The notes beneath the pieces are model-generated. The model saw only the letters and a program-made list of their open reading frames with translations. It was not told where the DNA came from and made no database searches. A stretch of 64,000 nt of DNA from Muscardinus avellanarius. Lineage: Eukaryota > Chordata > Mammalia > Rodentia > Gliridae. The position numbers were made by a program, and so were the translations under genes. The DNA is taken from assembly GCA_963383645.1 (NCBI GenBank), contig OY726565.1, forward strand, positions 26,142,966-26,206,965, written 5' to 3'. Of the stretch, positions 42,345-53,610 are shown piece by piece (positions within the stretch are counted from its first letter, which is position 1; each line of letters begins with the position of its first letter).

Positions 42345-42525
42345 TAAGTCTCTACTTAGTGTTATGTTTTGAGCTAAATATTTTATGTGTGCTAATTAAT
42401 TCTTAGAGTAGTGGTAGGAAGTTTTTCTATAGTTATCATTCAAAGAAAAAACAAGATTCATAAAGAAAAATCTACTGAAGGTCATATATGTCACAAGTGG
42501 TAGAAGCAGACCTTTCTAAAAGGGA
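42345..42525 (+). repeat. MIR
   Basis: tctacttagtgttatgtttt, tgtgctaattaattcttaga and ctgaaggtcatatatgtcac fit a second MIR in the same orientation. Confidence 0.6.
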
Positions 42526-42622
42526 GGCTATTGATAGGGAGTTCATTATCTTCCCATGATACTGTCAGTACTCATTGGGAAGTATAAAGCTGTTTATATC
42601 TTTAACATGGCATGAATTTTCT

Positions 42623-42820
42623 TTTTTCTTTTCTTCTTCTTCTTTTTTTTTTTTTGCATTACTGGGGATGGAACCTGGGGCATTCTACCTCCAAGCTACA
42701 CCCTCAGCCCTATTTTTTATTCTTTATTTGGAAGCAGGGTCTCACTGAGTTGCAAAGGGCCTCACTAAGTAGCTGAGGCTGTCTGCGAACTGGGATCCTC
42801 TTGTTTCAGCCTCCCAAATA
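42623..42820 (-). repeat. Composite SINE, type O/D, 5' truncated, with target duplication
   Basis: T-run, cattactggggatggaacct, ending tcagcctcccaaata before the usual left end. The 13-bp duplication gcatgaattttct flanks it (42610-42622, 42821-42833), so truncation happened at insertion. Confidence 0.9.
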
Positions 42821-43029
42821 GCATGAATTTTCTAATCGGAATTTTCCTTGATTGATTCAATATGCCATCTATACTAAATAATGACAACATGGTATAATAA
42901 AACGGATATAAGCTCTGGAGTCATGATTAAAGCTTAATTTTAAAAATGATTACTCCAAGATATGGTCATAGTTTATAAAATAAGCTATACTTGCTTGAGT
43001 CACTCATCCCTCTAATCCTGAAGATACAC

Positions 43030-43145
43030 CCAAATTATTCAACAAAATGTGTGATATATGACAGGCCCTCTAATATAATAGGCCCTTTGGATATAGCAGT
43101 GAGGAAATCAGACAAAAATCCCTGCCCTCATAGAGCTTACAGTCG
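43030..43145 (-). repeat. L2 fragment
   Basis: gatatagcagtgaggaaatc and aaaatccctgccctcataga are the reverse of an L2 3' region, parallel to 57640-57790. Confidence 0.6.
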
Positions 43146-43756
43146 GCTCAAGTGCATTTAGTTGTGATTTGCTCTTGGGAAACTGATCTTTCTGGGTTTT
43201 GTCTTCTTGCTTCTTCCCTGGTCCCTGTTAACCTGCTGGTCTACCCAGTGAGCTCATGTCTAAGATCCTGTAGGAGCAAAGGTGTGCAAGTTTAGGTCTT
43301 TCTCCATCGCCAACAGTTTTCTAAACGGCTGTCTTGGTGTTCCAAGTTCAGTATGTACTTGCTAAGCATCTTTTATATGATGAGTATCTTTAACATGATG
43401 GAGGAAGAAAGATAATATCAGGAAAAAAGTATTTTATCTCCTTGAAACATTGCTGTGGGGAAAAGTCACAGGTAGAAGGAGGAGAGAAGAGAAACCTGCT
43501 GTCTTCTACTTGTGATTTTTTTTTCCCCCCAACCTTCATTCCACTCTTTTCTTCCAGAAAAAATAATCAGAACCCATGAAGAGAAATGTTAGGTTTTTTT
43601 TTTATGTACAGTGCTTTATCTCAGTCTTTCCGTCTTCCTGCTTTGGCTCAGGTATTCATTGAAGGGAGGGAAGGAAGAAATGTGTTTCCAGTTGTTACTG
43701 CATTTTGTCTTCTGGCTCATCTAGTTAAATTTTAGTCTTTCAGTAACATTTTCATG

Positions 43757-44402
43757 TTATATTAATCAGTTTTCTATTACTATAACAAATCCTTGAGATA
43801 GTTAACTTTTCTTAAGAGTTTTGGAGGTTTCAGCCATGGTTGTTTGGCCCCATTGGTGGCGAGGCAGCCTATCCATGGAGTACATGGTGTAGCAAAGGTG
43901 TCTACTGTTAGGTTCTGGACCCCCACGGGGCAGGGGCGGGGCTGGAAGCCAGGAGGCAGGAAGACCCGCCTCCTTACCCTAGGAGGTCCAGGGTTTCCCA
44001 TGGAAAGCCACTCCCCTTTGATAAAATGGGGGACGGAGCGATCAGGGGAAGAAGAAGAAGCTTGCAAGGCAGAGAGATTCCTACACTCGTGAAAGGCTCT
44101 CTTCCACACACCTCTCCCCCCCACCCCGCACCCGCGACACGGGGGTGGGGGAGGGAGCTGCCCGGGACAAGTGGGCTGGACTAATAAAGACTTATGGCAC
44201 CTGCATGGATGATCTCGCGTGTCTGTGGAACCTGCAAACCTTAGATCTACCTCCTGGCCAGGATGCAAAAAGAGAGAGAGAGAGAAAGAGACCAGGGTCC
44301 CACAATCCCCTTTAAGAGCATGACTCTAGTGACCGGCAGACCTTCCAGTAGGCTCCACCTCTTAAAGTTTAAAGTTTCTATCACCTCCCAGTAGTGCCAA
44401 CC
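43757..44402 (-). mobile_element. MaLR-type LTR, interrupted by a younger LTR
   Basis: The left piece (ttctattactataacaaatc, ggtttcagccatggttgttt, ggcgaggcagcctatccatg) and right piece (44280-44402: agagaccagggtcccacaat, cctcccagtagtgccaac) are parts of the same LTR type as at 28090, with the unrelated block 43908-44268 between them. Confidence 0.55.
43908..44268 (+). mobile_element. Probable solo LTR, nested in an older LTR
   Basis: Starts tgttaggttctggaccccca, GC-rich (about 60 percent by eye) unlike its flanks, with gataaaatgggg (TATA-like, 44020) and ctaataaagactt (polyadenylation signal, about 44181), and ends near ccaggatgca. TG...CA ends and signal order fit a retroviral LTR of about 360 nt. 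A convincing target duplication was not found. The 162-codon - strand frame across it is a shadow. Confidence 0.6.
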
Positions 44403-44405
44403 ATT

Positions 44406-44643
44406 AAATTTATTATTTATTTATTTATTTATTTATTATTTTGGTGGTACTGCGGATGGAACCTAGGACTTTTCTAACTCTAAGCTACACTACCAGACCT
44501 ATTTTGTATTTTATTTAGAAACAGGGTCTCACAAAGTTGTGGAGAGCCTCACTAAGTAGCTGAGTCTGGCTTCAAACCTGTGTGATCCTCCTGTCTCAGC
44601 CTCCCAAGTACTGTGATTACAAGCGCATGCCACCACACCTGGC
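44406..44643 (-). repeat. Composite SINE, type M, (ATTT)n tail
   Basis: (ttta)n, tggtggtactgcggatggaa to gcatgccaccacacctggct. Confidence 0.88.
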
Positions 44644-44870
44644 TCTGATGTTTTCAAATGCATACTAATCATTGTATGCAGAAAGTCATTGTTTAAAACT
44701 TTTAATTATCCAGTCACTGTAGTTAGGAGTCCTCATAACATGAAAAGATTTCAAGTGTATGTTGAGAAACTAGTTACATACAATGCCACTGTCAAATATT
44801 TTATAAAGATAAGCCACTTAACTGAAGAAGGAAAAAATGCCAAAGGTATTGACATTATATGCACCTCTAA

Positions 44871-45063
44871 ATAATTTTTTTTTTGTGGTATTGGGGTTCC
44901 TGGAAACTCTTCTACCTCCGGGCTACACTCCCAGACCCATTTTTTATATTTTTATTTGGAAACAGGGTCTTTTAAGTCAGCAAGGCTGGCTTCGAACCAG
45001 TGCGATTCTCCTGTCCTGCCTCCCAAGCGTGGGGATTACAAGCATGGGCCACCAAGCCAGGCT
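44871..45063 (-). repeat. Composite SINE, type Y
   Basis: T-run, gtggtattggggttcctgga, gtcagcaaggctggcttcga, ending caccaagccaggc. taaataattttt and taaataaaatgtt flank it. Confidence 0.9.
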
Positions 45064-45089
45064 AAATAAAATGTTTTAAATAGTCCTTC

Positions 45090-45288
45090 TGGCTGGGCAC
45101 ACTTGTAATCCCAGTACTTGGAAGGCTGAGACAGGAGGATTGAGGTTCACAGCCAGCCCCAGCTACATAGTGAGACCCTCTGCAACTTAGTGAGACACTG
45201 TTCCCAAATAAAGAATAAATAAACAAGGCTGGGTGTGTAGCTCAGAGATAGAATACCCCTGGGTTTCATCCCCAGTACCACAGTAAAG
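45090..45288 (+). repeat. Composite SINE, type O, left part shortened
   Basis: ggctgggcacacttgtaatc to gtttcatccccagtacc. Inverted pair with the copy at 44871 (27 nt apart). Confidence 0.85.
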
Positions 45289-45657
45289 TATATAAATAGT
45301 CCTCCTAACCTCACTCGAATTCTGCAGTATCATTTTACTCTCTTCATTGTGAGTATCTTCCTCTGCCTCACTGGTACTCCTCCTGTTTGTCAGTAACTGA
45401 TTCAGCTCACTTATTCTATTCCATGCCTTCAAATGAGCAGGAGATCTATCTGCTGACTGGTCTCACTTTCAGATCATGGCTACAAACCTCAAATGGATAG
45501 TGAATGTTGCTTGAAGTGCAATTAGGCATAAGAAATTCCCTCATCAGCTGTTCCAACCGGGCTCTAGGATGCTTTACCTCACAAGTTCATCCTATCTTAG
45601 TCCCTTTTCCTGCTTCCTGTTTCTTCCTGTCCTATGGTATTATCTTATTATTACCTC

Positions 45658-45882
45658 TTTTTTTTTTTTTTTTTTTTTTTGGTGGTACTGGGGTGGAACC
45701 CAGGGGCTTTCTATTTCTGGGCTATACTCCCAGACCTATTTTATATTCTATTTGGAAACAGGGTCTCATTAAGTTGCTGAGAGCCTCACTAAGTAGCTGA
45801 GGCTGGCTTCGAACCTGTGCGATCCTCCTGTCTCAGCCTCCCAAGCACAGGGATTACAAGCGTGCACCACCATGACCTGCAG
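45658..45882 (-). repeat. Composite SINE, type M
   Basis: 23-nt T-run, ggtggtactggggtggaacc to gtgcaccaccatgacctgc. Confidence 0.9.
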
Positions 45883-46094
45883 TACCACCCTTTTTGAAAG
45901 GATCATCTTTGGACACTGTTCAAGGGTTTTCCCTTATTTCATGCCTTCCAAATCCAGCATCTCTCTTTTGAGGTTGCTGAAAGTCTTTGTCACCAATTAC
46001 ATCCATGTTGTCAAAACCATTGAGTTTTCTCTATTCTTTCTTTTCCTTAGTTTTCTATACAAATGGTTACTATCTCCTCCTCCCCCTAACCCCC

Positions 46095-46335
46095 ACTGGG
46101 GCTTAAGCTCAGGAGTACTCTGCCATTAAGCTATAGCCCGTGTGTGTGTGTGTGTGTGTGTGTGTTGGGGGGGACGACTTGGGATTGAACCCAGGGGGCA
46201 ACACCTGCAGCTGTGCCCCAGCCCTATTGTATGAGTGTCTCTCTATTTGTTAAGGTTGTCCTCAAACCTGCAGTCCTCCTGTCTCAGCCTCTAGAGTCAC
46301 TAGAATTACAGGCATGTGCCATCCTGCCTGGTTCC
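46095..46335 (-). repeat. Two old SINE right halves and one left half
   Basis: gggcttaagctcaggagtac (46098) and ttgggattgaacccaggggg (46180) are two ID-like halves separated by a GT tract (46140-46164). One B1-like half follows (caaacctgcagtcctcctgt to tgccatcctgcctgg). Confidence 0.65.
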
Positions 46336-46352
46336 CCCACTTCGTGATTCTT

Positions 46353-46559
46353 TTTTTTTTTTTTTTTTTTTTGCAGGTGTGGGGATGGAACTCAAAGGCA
46401 ATTGACCTCCGAGCTACATCCCCTGCCCTATTTTTTTTTCTTTATTTTGAAACAGGGTCTCACTAGGTTGCAGAGGGCCTCACTAAGTAACTGAGGCTGT
46501 CCGCGAACTGTGATCCTCCAGTTCAGCCTCCCGAATGCGTGTGCCACCACGCCCGGCTC
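46353..46559 (-). repeat. Composite SINE, type D, with target duplication
   Basis: T-run, gtgtggggatggaactcaaa, gacctccgagctacatcccc, ctgtccgcgaactgtgatcc, ending ccaccacgcccggctc. cacttcgtgattctt (46338) and cacttcatgattctt (46560) flank it. Confidence 0.92.
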
Positions 46560-47100
46560 CACTTCATGATTCTTAAAGCACTTTCTTGTCTTGATTTCCA
46601 TGAACCCCATGGCTCTGGTTTTATTTTCACTTAATTAGCTATTCCTTCTAAGTACTCTCTGCTGATTGTATCTTCTCTGTCAGACCTCAAAATATTGCAG
46701 GACCCCAGTTCAGTGCTGGACTCCCTTCTTTTGTGCTCTCTCTCTTTCCTTCCCTCACCCCCCCACCTGTGCTTAACCAGTCCTATAGCTTTACCTATTT
46801 AGGACACACTGATGGCTTCTAAATCTGTATTTTTTTGTTTGACTTGGCTTCAGACCCATAGCTATTTGCCACTTCCACACAATAGACATCTTAGACTGAA
46901 CATAGCCAAAATAGGACTCTTGATCTTTCTCTGCTGTTTCTCTCATTTCAAGAAACCACATCATAAAAGCAGCCTCAGTGCATTGCTCAAAGCAGAAATC
47001 CAAGTTGACCTTGATCTTCTTTCCTTCACTTCCACCGATATATTATTTCCATTAGTAACTGTGCCTCTTGCCATCTTCACTTTTACCACCCTAGAGTAAG
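46560..47100 (+). repeat. L2 LINE relic with traces of RT coding sequence
   Basis: The + strand frame from 46812 includes HRHLRLNIAKIGLLIF, which recalls the LN-x-x-KT-x-LL-x-F phrase at the end of CR1/L2 reverse transcriptases. Surrounding phrases also fit an L2. It is decayed, and the 95-codon open frame is a chance remnant, not a gene. Confidence 0.6.
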
Positions 47101-47708
47101 TCACCATTTTTCCTTTCCTAGATCTTAGTTTTTGCCTCCTAGTACTCCTTTTTCTCCGACCTTTATTTGTACTATAAGTCAGAGGTATTGATTCCTTCTC
47201 AGGAGGCTTAAAGTGAGTAGTATAACCACTGAGCAAGCAGTAGAATGTTCAGATAGCTCAATATTTGGGTCCTTTTTGCCTCCATATGATACTTTTCAAA
47301 CTTAGGAAATTTTTTAAAAATTAAGACGAGATAAAAGCCACCTTTATAATACTAGAAGGCATTTAGCCATAATGTAGAAAATGCTTTTTAAAAGTATCTT
47401 TTGTTATTATAGCAAAAAGGCTCTGGAGGGTAAATTATTAAGAAACCTTCAAAGTTTAGATTAATATAGTGCTGATAGTAGAACTAATTAAGTCTTTTGA
47501 TGATAAATCCTGGAATGTCTATATGGGCTTTCCCATGTTAAAGCTATTTTCCTGCACTGAAGATTCTGATGCAGTAGTTGACAGGCTGTATGGAAATGTA
47601 TACACATGGTCCTGTATGAGGCCCAGTAGGGTCCACACTTCTTGTTTCTAACACAAGATTTTATTTGTGGACTTTCAGTGTTTTAGATTTGGTAAGAATA
47701 TTAGCAGT

Positions 47709-47878
47709 CTTGCTGGGCATGGTGGCACATGCTTGTAATCCCAGTACTTGGGGGTTGAGATAGGATCACAGGTTCACAGCCAGCCTCAGCAACTTATTTC
47801 AAAATACAATAGGGCTAGGATTGTAGCTCAGAGGAATAACGCCAATAGGCCCAATCCCTAGCAAAAAGAAAAAAGGCA
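47709..47878 (+). repeat. Composite SINE, type O, internally deleted
   Basis: gctgggcatggtggcacatg, acttatttcaaaatacaata, to gcccaatccctagc. Confidence 0.8.
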
Positions 47879-48701
47879 TGCATATGTATACACGTGTGCA
47901 CGCGCACACACACATAGCAGTCTTGTTTAACACCCTTATTCATCAGATGAAGACATGAGAAGGGTGATTATGTAATCATTAAATGATATTAGGACTCAGA
48001 TTCCAAAGCTGCTGACCTTAGTCTCTACCAGTGATAACTTGCTGTTATTGTTTTTGCCTTTCAGCAGTAATAATGCACCTGGAGCATGCAGTGAGTATGT
48101 ATAACCAATAATGGATACAGTCTTCTTTTAATCAGTTGACTATTGCTAGCCCAAACCCTGCAGGAAATAACTCTGTAGCTTTAATTTTTATCTTTGACAA
48201 TGTAACTTGAACAGTGATTATTCACATACATTGATTCATTGGTTATTGATTAAATATCATATAACTTGTATAAGGTACTTAGTTGCCTTAAAGTTTTTTC
48301 AGACTCTTTCTATGTAGCATCAAGCTGAAGGCTACATTTATTTGGCATAACCAGGAAATTTGAGTTTGGGGTCATCTACCTTTACCTAGGTTTAAAAAGA
48401 AAACATAGACTGGAAGTAAAATACTAAGAAGTAGCATTATATTATCCCGAAATAGCTGCTTAAAGCCACTTTCAAAGAATGAGAATTTCCATTATTGAGG
48501 AGGAAAGGAGACCAGGTTGGGTTGAAAATGAGTAGTGGGGAGGGGTAGGAGTGGCGAATGAGAGAGAGAATAATAGTGTTTGTAGCAGGAACAGTAGTGG
48601 TAATAGTAATTGTAGTCGCAACATGCCATTTTGACTCATTGTAGTCTGTCTGAAAGGGTGCAGTCCATAAAGCTGTAGAATTTTGAAAAGATTATTCTGC
48701 C

Positions 48702-48738
48702 CTCAAAAAAAAAAAAAAAAAGAGAGAGAGAGAGAGAA
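48702..48738. repeat. (A)n(GA)n tract
   Basis: 17 A followed by nine GA units; no SINE body is attached, so its origin is unclear. Confidence 0.85.
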
Positions 48739-48989
48739 CCCATCCATGCATAGCCAAGCAGTATTGTAGCTAATTTTGATCTAAAGAAAAAGGCTGTAAG
48801 TATAATTACAATTGTATTTCAAACTAGATACTTTTAAAGAGTGCCAACTGATATTATTAACAGTTAATTTGGAATAATGGGCACAAGAAGCAAACTAGAA
48901 CATATGGTCCCCTATCTCATAATACTTGATTTAGACATAGGCTAACCCAGTTAGCATGCCACTTCTGTGAGCTTACAGAAAACTTTTTA

Positions 48990-49255
48990 ATTTTTTGTGC
49001 TGATTCACACTGAACTAGATTATGTTTATGTTCATTTACTTGACTATAGTATGAGCTTCTTAATATTAGGAACCTTGTGCTTGTTCATCTTTGTATCCCT
49101 AGTATTTACCAGTCCCATTATGCAACTATGAATTTACTACCACAACCACTACCAGCTGTGGTTTATGAAGCAACATATTTGTACCAGCCACTGTGAAAGT
49201 GATTCTCTTTGTGTTTTAATTCTCAAAAAAAAGTCCTGTTGAATAAGTACATTTG
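48990..49255 (+). repeat. L2 3' end followed by a MIR fragment
   Basis: gtatgagcttcttaatatta and gttcatctttgtatccctag (48990-49115) match an L2 3' end. agccactgtgaaagtgattc (49140-49255) resembles MIR. Confidence 0.6.
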
Positions 49256-49331
49256 ACCCTTTATAACTGTGGGTTCTGCTTCGATGGAGTCAACAACCAT
49301 AAATAGAAAATATATTTTTTTAAATGTTTCT

Positions 49332-49542
49332 GAGCTGGGGATGGTGGCACATGCTTGTAATCCCAGTACTTGGGAGGAAGAGACAGGAGGGTCTCAGGTT
49401 CAAATCCAGCCTCTGCAATGTAGCCAGGCTCTAAGAAACCTAGTAAGATCCTGTTTCTAAATAAAGAAATAAAATTGGGCTAGGGGGATAGCTTAGAGGT
49501 AGAATGCCTCTAAGTTCAACCCCCAGTATTTAAAAATAAAAA
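49332..49542 (+). repeat. Composite SINE, type O
   Basis: agctggggatggtggcacat to agttcaacccccagtat. Confidence 0.84.
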
Positions 49543-49724
49543 AGTTATTGTATTGAACATGTTCAGAATTCTATTGGTCACAAATCCCAAAACAATACAA
49601 TATAACAATTATTTGCATAATGCTGCAATTGTAGTAGGAATCTAGACATGGTTTAAAGTATACAAAAGGATGTGGGTAGGCTATATGCAAATAGTGTGCC
49701 TTTTTATATACGGCTTTTAGGGTT

Positions 49725-49943
49725 TTTGTGTGTGTGTGTGTGTGTGTACAGGGTGTGGAACCCAGGGGCTTTTCTACCTCTAGGCTATACTACCAGACCT
49801 GTTTTATACTTGATTTGGAAACAGGGTCTCACTAAGTTGCTGAGAGCCTCACTAAGTAGCTGAGGCTGGCTTCGAACCTGTGTGATCTTCCTGTCTCAGC
49901 CTCCCAAGAGCTGGAATTATAAGCGTGCTCCACCACGCCAGGC
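49725..49943 (-). repeat. Composite SINE, type M, (GT)n at tail
   Basis: (GT)n 49727-49747, acagggtgtggaacccaggg to gctccaccacgccaggct. Confidence 0.87.
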
Positions 49944-50337
49944 TTTTATATAAGGGATTTTAGCATCCAAAGAGTTTGGTATCCATGGGGCATCCTGAAA
50001 CTAATCCTCACAGATACTATTGGACAACTCTTATTTCAAAGAAACTTTTACCAAGTGTAGGCTTTCGGTATTTTATTGAATAATAAGAAACTTTGCAGGT
50101 ACGGTTATTAAAACTTTTTAAGTCATTCTTTGAGAAACTGTACAAATTTTAAATGAGCTACAAAATTAGAAATGGACAAATATCCTGAGTTTCAGAAGGA
50201 AATGTAATGGATTATGAATGCTATGCCATTGAACTTGACATGGCTTCTCTGCAAAATTGAAATTGATACTTGATTTGGTTTGGCTTGGTACTTAAGATTG
50301 AACCCAAGGGCATTCTGCCTCCAAGCTACACTCCCAG

Positions 50338-50548
50338 ATTTTTTGGGGGGGGGGGTCTGGGGATGGAAGCCAGGGGCATTCGACCTCGGAGCTACACCCC
50401 CTGCCCTATTTTTTATTCTCTATTTTGGAACAGGGTCTCACTAAGTTGCAGAGGGCCTCACTAAGTAGCTGAGGCTGTCCGTAAACTGCTATCATCTGGA
50501 CTCAGCCTCCCGAATGCTGGGATTACAAGTGTGTGCCACCACACCCAG
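50338..50548 (-). repeat. Composite SINE, type D, nested
   Basis: G-run (50345-50355), gtctggggatggaagccagg, gacctcggagctacaccccc, ending gccaccacacccag. ctcccag flanks it (50331-50337, 50549-50555). Confidence 0.88.
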
Positions 50549-50559
50549 CTCCCAGTTCT

Positions 50560-51108
50560 TTTTTATTATGTTTATTTTTTATTGGTGCACTATAGATTCA
50601 CATCATAATGTGGATCATATTGACAATGGCCTGTACTCACACAGTACTTGGTCCCCCCCTTCTCCTCCCCCCCAACAATGAGTGTCTAGGTTGACCATGC
50701 TGAATCCACACTTCACAAAAGTAGAGATACAAATGGCCAATAGATACATTAAAAAATGTTCAACATCATTAGCCATCAGGGAGATGCAAATCAAAACTAC
50801 ACTGAGATTCCATCTAACCTCAATCAGAGTGGCAAGAATAAAGAAGTCAAAATAACAACAATGCTGGCAAGGATGTGGAGAAATAGGAACCTTTTTACAC
50901 TGTTGGTGAGAGTGCAAACTAGTTCACCTGCTATGGAGATCAGTGTGGAGATTCCTTAGAAAACTGGGAATGGATCCACCATACGATCTGGTTATCCCAC
51001 TCCTGAGTATCTTTCCAAAGGAGTTGAAATCAGAGAACTATAGTAACATATGCATACTCATGTTCATAACAGCAGTTTGTAATAGCCAAAATATGGAACC
51101 AACCTAGG
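50560..51108 (-). mobile_element. L1 3' end with 5' inversion (twin-priming product)
   Basis: 50560-50709 is the reverse of an L1 3' UTR (compare gtgcactatagattcacatc, C-runs, gtctaggttgaccatgctga with 30640-30745). At about 50710 the text switches to forward ORF2 (cacttcacaaaagtagagat, gggagatgcaaatcaaaact, tagccaaaatatggaaccaa), matching the region opposite to 31480-31075. A 5' part inverted relative to a 3' part is the known product of twin priming. agttctttt and aggtctttt are likely target duplications. Confidence 0.85.
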
Positions 51109-52117
51109 TCTTTTATTTTTTATTTTGAAACAGGGTCACACTAAGTTACTGAGGCTGACCTTAAACCTGCAATCCTCCTGTCTCAGCCTCCCAAGTATCA
51201 TAGATTACAGATGTGCATCACCATGCCTGGCCTTTTTGGTTGTTTTGTTTTTTGATTGCTTACTACTTTTCTTCAAATCTTACCAGCACTCACTAGATGC
51301 CTGTATGAATTCCCTATTGGTCTGACAGGAATCTTAGATTCTTTGATGGCCTCTGGTCAAAATGTAAACAGGAAATTCTGATGATAACAGTAGGGAGATT
51401 GTGAGCTCCTTGGACAACTGTCCCAAGAGAAGACCATTTAATAAAATTGATGTCAGTGTAAAAGGAGCTCTGTGTTTTCTTCCAAGCTTAGTCACGGAAA
51501 TTGTTTTGCCCAGCATTTTTATTAACTGAATATATCAATACTATATTGTTCATACTTTTAAATGATCTAGCAATAAGGATGTTAAAACACCAAATGCTAG
51601 AATTCCTCAGATGATCTTAAAACATACAAGAAGTTAGATAAATATAAAATTTGGGAAAAAATATATCCAAACCTCAACTGTCCTGAACATAATACCACAG
51701 AAAAAAATCAGAATTTTAGATGACCAAATGTTTTATATGAGTTAGTGATCTGTTGTTGCTTCTGAGGTCAGCATCACATATTCATTCCTCCATTTATTTT
51801 ATTCATAGGTGGAGGTTGCAAGTTAGCTCAAAAGGAAGCTAATATTTAGAATTATCTAAATACAGACTATGCCATATCATGATACCTAGTGATTCTGTAA
51901 CTGAAATGTCTTCTTATAGAATGAACATAGAAGAGAGATGTTATTGTGGTGGTTTATGAATCACATAATAAATTTATTAAATGTTTGGCTTCTTTCAGTT
52001 CTGAAATTTATATAAATCCTTGATACTTCTTTAGCTCAGTGAAATTTTGTTTGGGACAGTAGGTTTTTTTGGCCCTGTAGAGAACGTGTACTAAAAAGAA
52101 GTCCCCCTCTGGCCAGT

Positions 52118-53049
52118 GTAACCAAAAAAAGAGAGAAGCAACTCAAATAATTAAAATCAGAAATGAAAAAGGAGACATCACCACAAACAGCGGGGGAATT
52201 CAAAGGATTATCAGAAACTATTTTAAAAATTTATATTCCAATAGACTGGAAAACATGGAAGAAATCAATAGATTTCTAAGCCCATAAAACTTACCTAAAT
52301 TGAACCAAGAGGACATAGCAAGCCTAAACCAACCAATAGCAAGCAAAGAATAGAAACAGCAATAAAATTTCTGCCCATCAAAGAAAAGCCCAGGCCCAGA
52401 TCGATTTTCAGCTGAATTCTACAAAACTTTGGGAGAACTAATTCCAATATTTCACAACTTGTTCCGGGAAATTGAAAGAGATGGAATTCTTCCAGACTCC
52501 TTCTCTGAGGCCAGTATCACCAAATAAATTTGGTATTAATTCCAAAACAAAGATGTGCTTGGTGGCACACACTTGTAATTCCAGTGCTTGGGATCCTGAA
52601 ACAGGAGGATCGCACAGGTTCAAAGTCAGCCTCAGCTACTTAGGCTCTCAGCAACTTAGTGAGACCCTGTTTCCAAATAAAATATAAAATAGGTCTGGGA
52701 GTATAGCCCGGAGGTAGAAAAGCCCCTGGGTTCCACCCCCAGTACCACAAAAACAAAACAAAGCAAAAAATGAAATAAAGATACCTCAAGAAAAGAAAAC
52801 TACAGATCAATATCTTTGATGAACATAAATACAAAAATTCTAAACAGAATACTAGCTATATGCATTCAAAACCATATCAAGAGAATTGTACACCACGACC
52901 AAGTTGGTTTCATCCCCAAATAGCAAGGCTGGTTCAACATACGCAAATCAGTACATGTTATTTACCACATAAATAGAACTGAGAACAAAAATCACATGAT
53001 CCTATCAATAGATGCTGAAAAAGCATTTGACAGTATCCAACACCCATTT
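52118..53049 (+). pseudogene. Decayed L1 ORF2 RT fragment, sense strand, interrupted by a SINE
   Basis: 52118-52550 and 52775-53049 match the RT region of the intact L1: phrases equivalent to [17 protein letters not shown] and RPISLM, then HHDQVGF and AIDAEKAFD can be read, with many stops and frameshifts. It lacks both ORF2 ends and any 3' UTR. The SINE at 52552-52770 splits it. Confidence 0.88.
52552..52772 (+). repeat. Composite SINE, type M, inside the L1 fragment
   Basis: tgcttggtggcacacacttg to gttccacccccagtaccac with an aaaac-type tail. It is younger than the L1 fragment it interrupts. Confidence 0.87.
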
Positions 53050-53212
53050 ATCGCACATGCCTGCAATCCCAGTGCTTGGGATGCTGAGTCAGATGCCAGC
53101 AGAAAGTAAGTTAGTGAGATCCTGTTTCAAAATAAAAAGTAAAATAGGACTGGGGGTGTAGCTAAAAGGAAGACCCTCTCTGCCCCCAGGTTCAATCTCC
53201 ACTAAGGTAAGA
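53050..53212 (+). repeat. Composite SINE, type O, internally deleted
   Basis: cgcacatgcctgcaatccca, gtgagatcctgtttcaaaat, gttcaatctccactaagg. It abuts the end of the L1 fragment. Confidence 0.75.
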
Positions 53213-53376
53213 AGGAAGTAAGTGAGGGAGAGAGGGAAAGATTCTGATCAGGTAAAATAAATGAGGTATTGGGAATAAAGAGTTCTGTGTAAGATTACTT
53301 TTCATATAAAAAGGTTTTTAAAAAAGATTGCATATAATTCAGTTGTAAAAGAGCACACATAAAAATACGTATGTGA

Positions 53377-53568
53377 GTCAGGCGTGGTGGCGCACGCTTG
53401 TAATCCCCGTACTTGGGAGGCTGAGACAGGAGAATCGCACGGGCTCGAAGCCAGCCTCAGCTACTTAGTGAGGTTCTCAGCAACTTAGTGAGACCCTGTT
53501 TCAAAATAAAGTATAAAATAGGTCTGGGAATATAGCTCAGAAGTAGAAAGGCCCTGGGTTCCATCCCC

Positions 53569-53610
<42 letters not shown>
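53377..53610 (+). repeat. Composite SINE, type M, with (CA)n tail
   Basis: gtcaggcgtggtggcgcacg to ccatccccagtaac then (AC)n 53574-53607. aaaatacgtatgtga (53362-53376) and aaaatacatatgtga (53611-53625) flank the whole unit. Confidence 0.93.

Larger units (their letters stand above)
50272..51233 (-). repeat. Old composite SINE split by a second SINE and an L1
   Basis: The ID half (tggtacttaagattgaaccc to gctacactcccag, 50278-50337) and the B1 half (tattttgaaacagggtcaca to atcaccatgcctggcc, 51120-51233) are the two ends of one copy. Between them lie a type D SINE (50338-50548) and a rearranged L1 (about 50560-51108). Confidence 0.78.

Noticed and set aside
43780..44268. 162-codon frame on -
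   Set aside because: It is antisense to an LTR-like block; the GC-rich composition explains the lack of stops.
46791..47236. Frames of 70-95 codons on both strands
   Set aside because: They cover an L2 relic; the one RT-like phrase is a remnant, not a functional gene.
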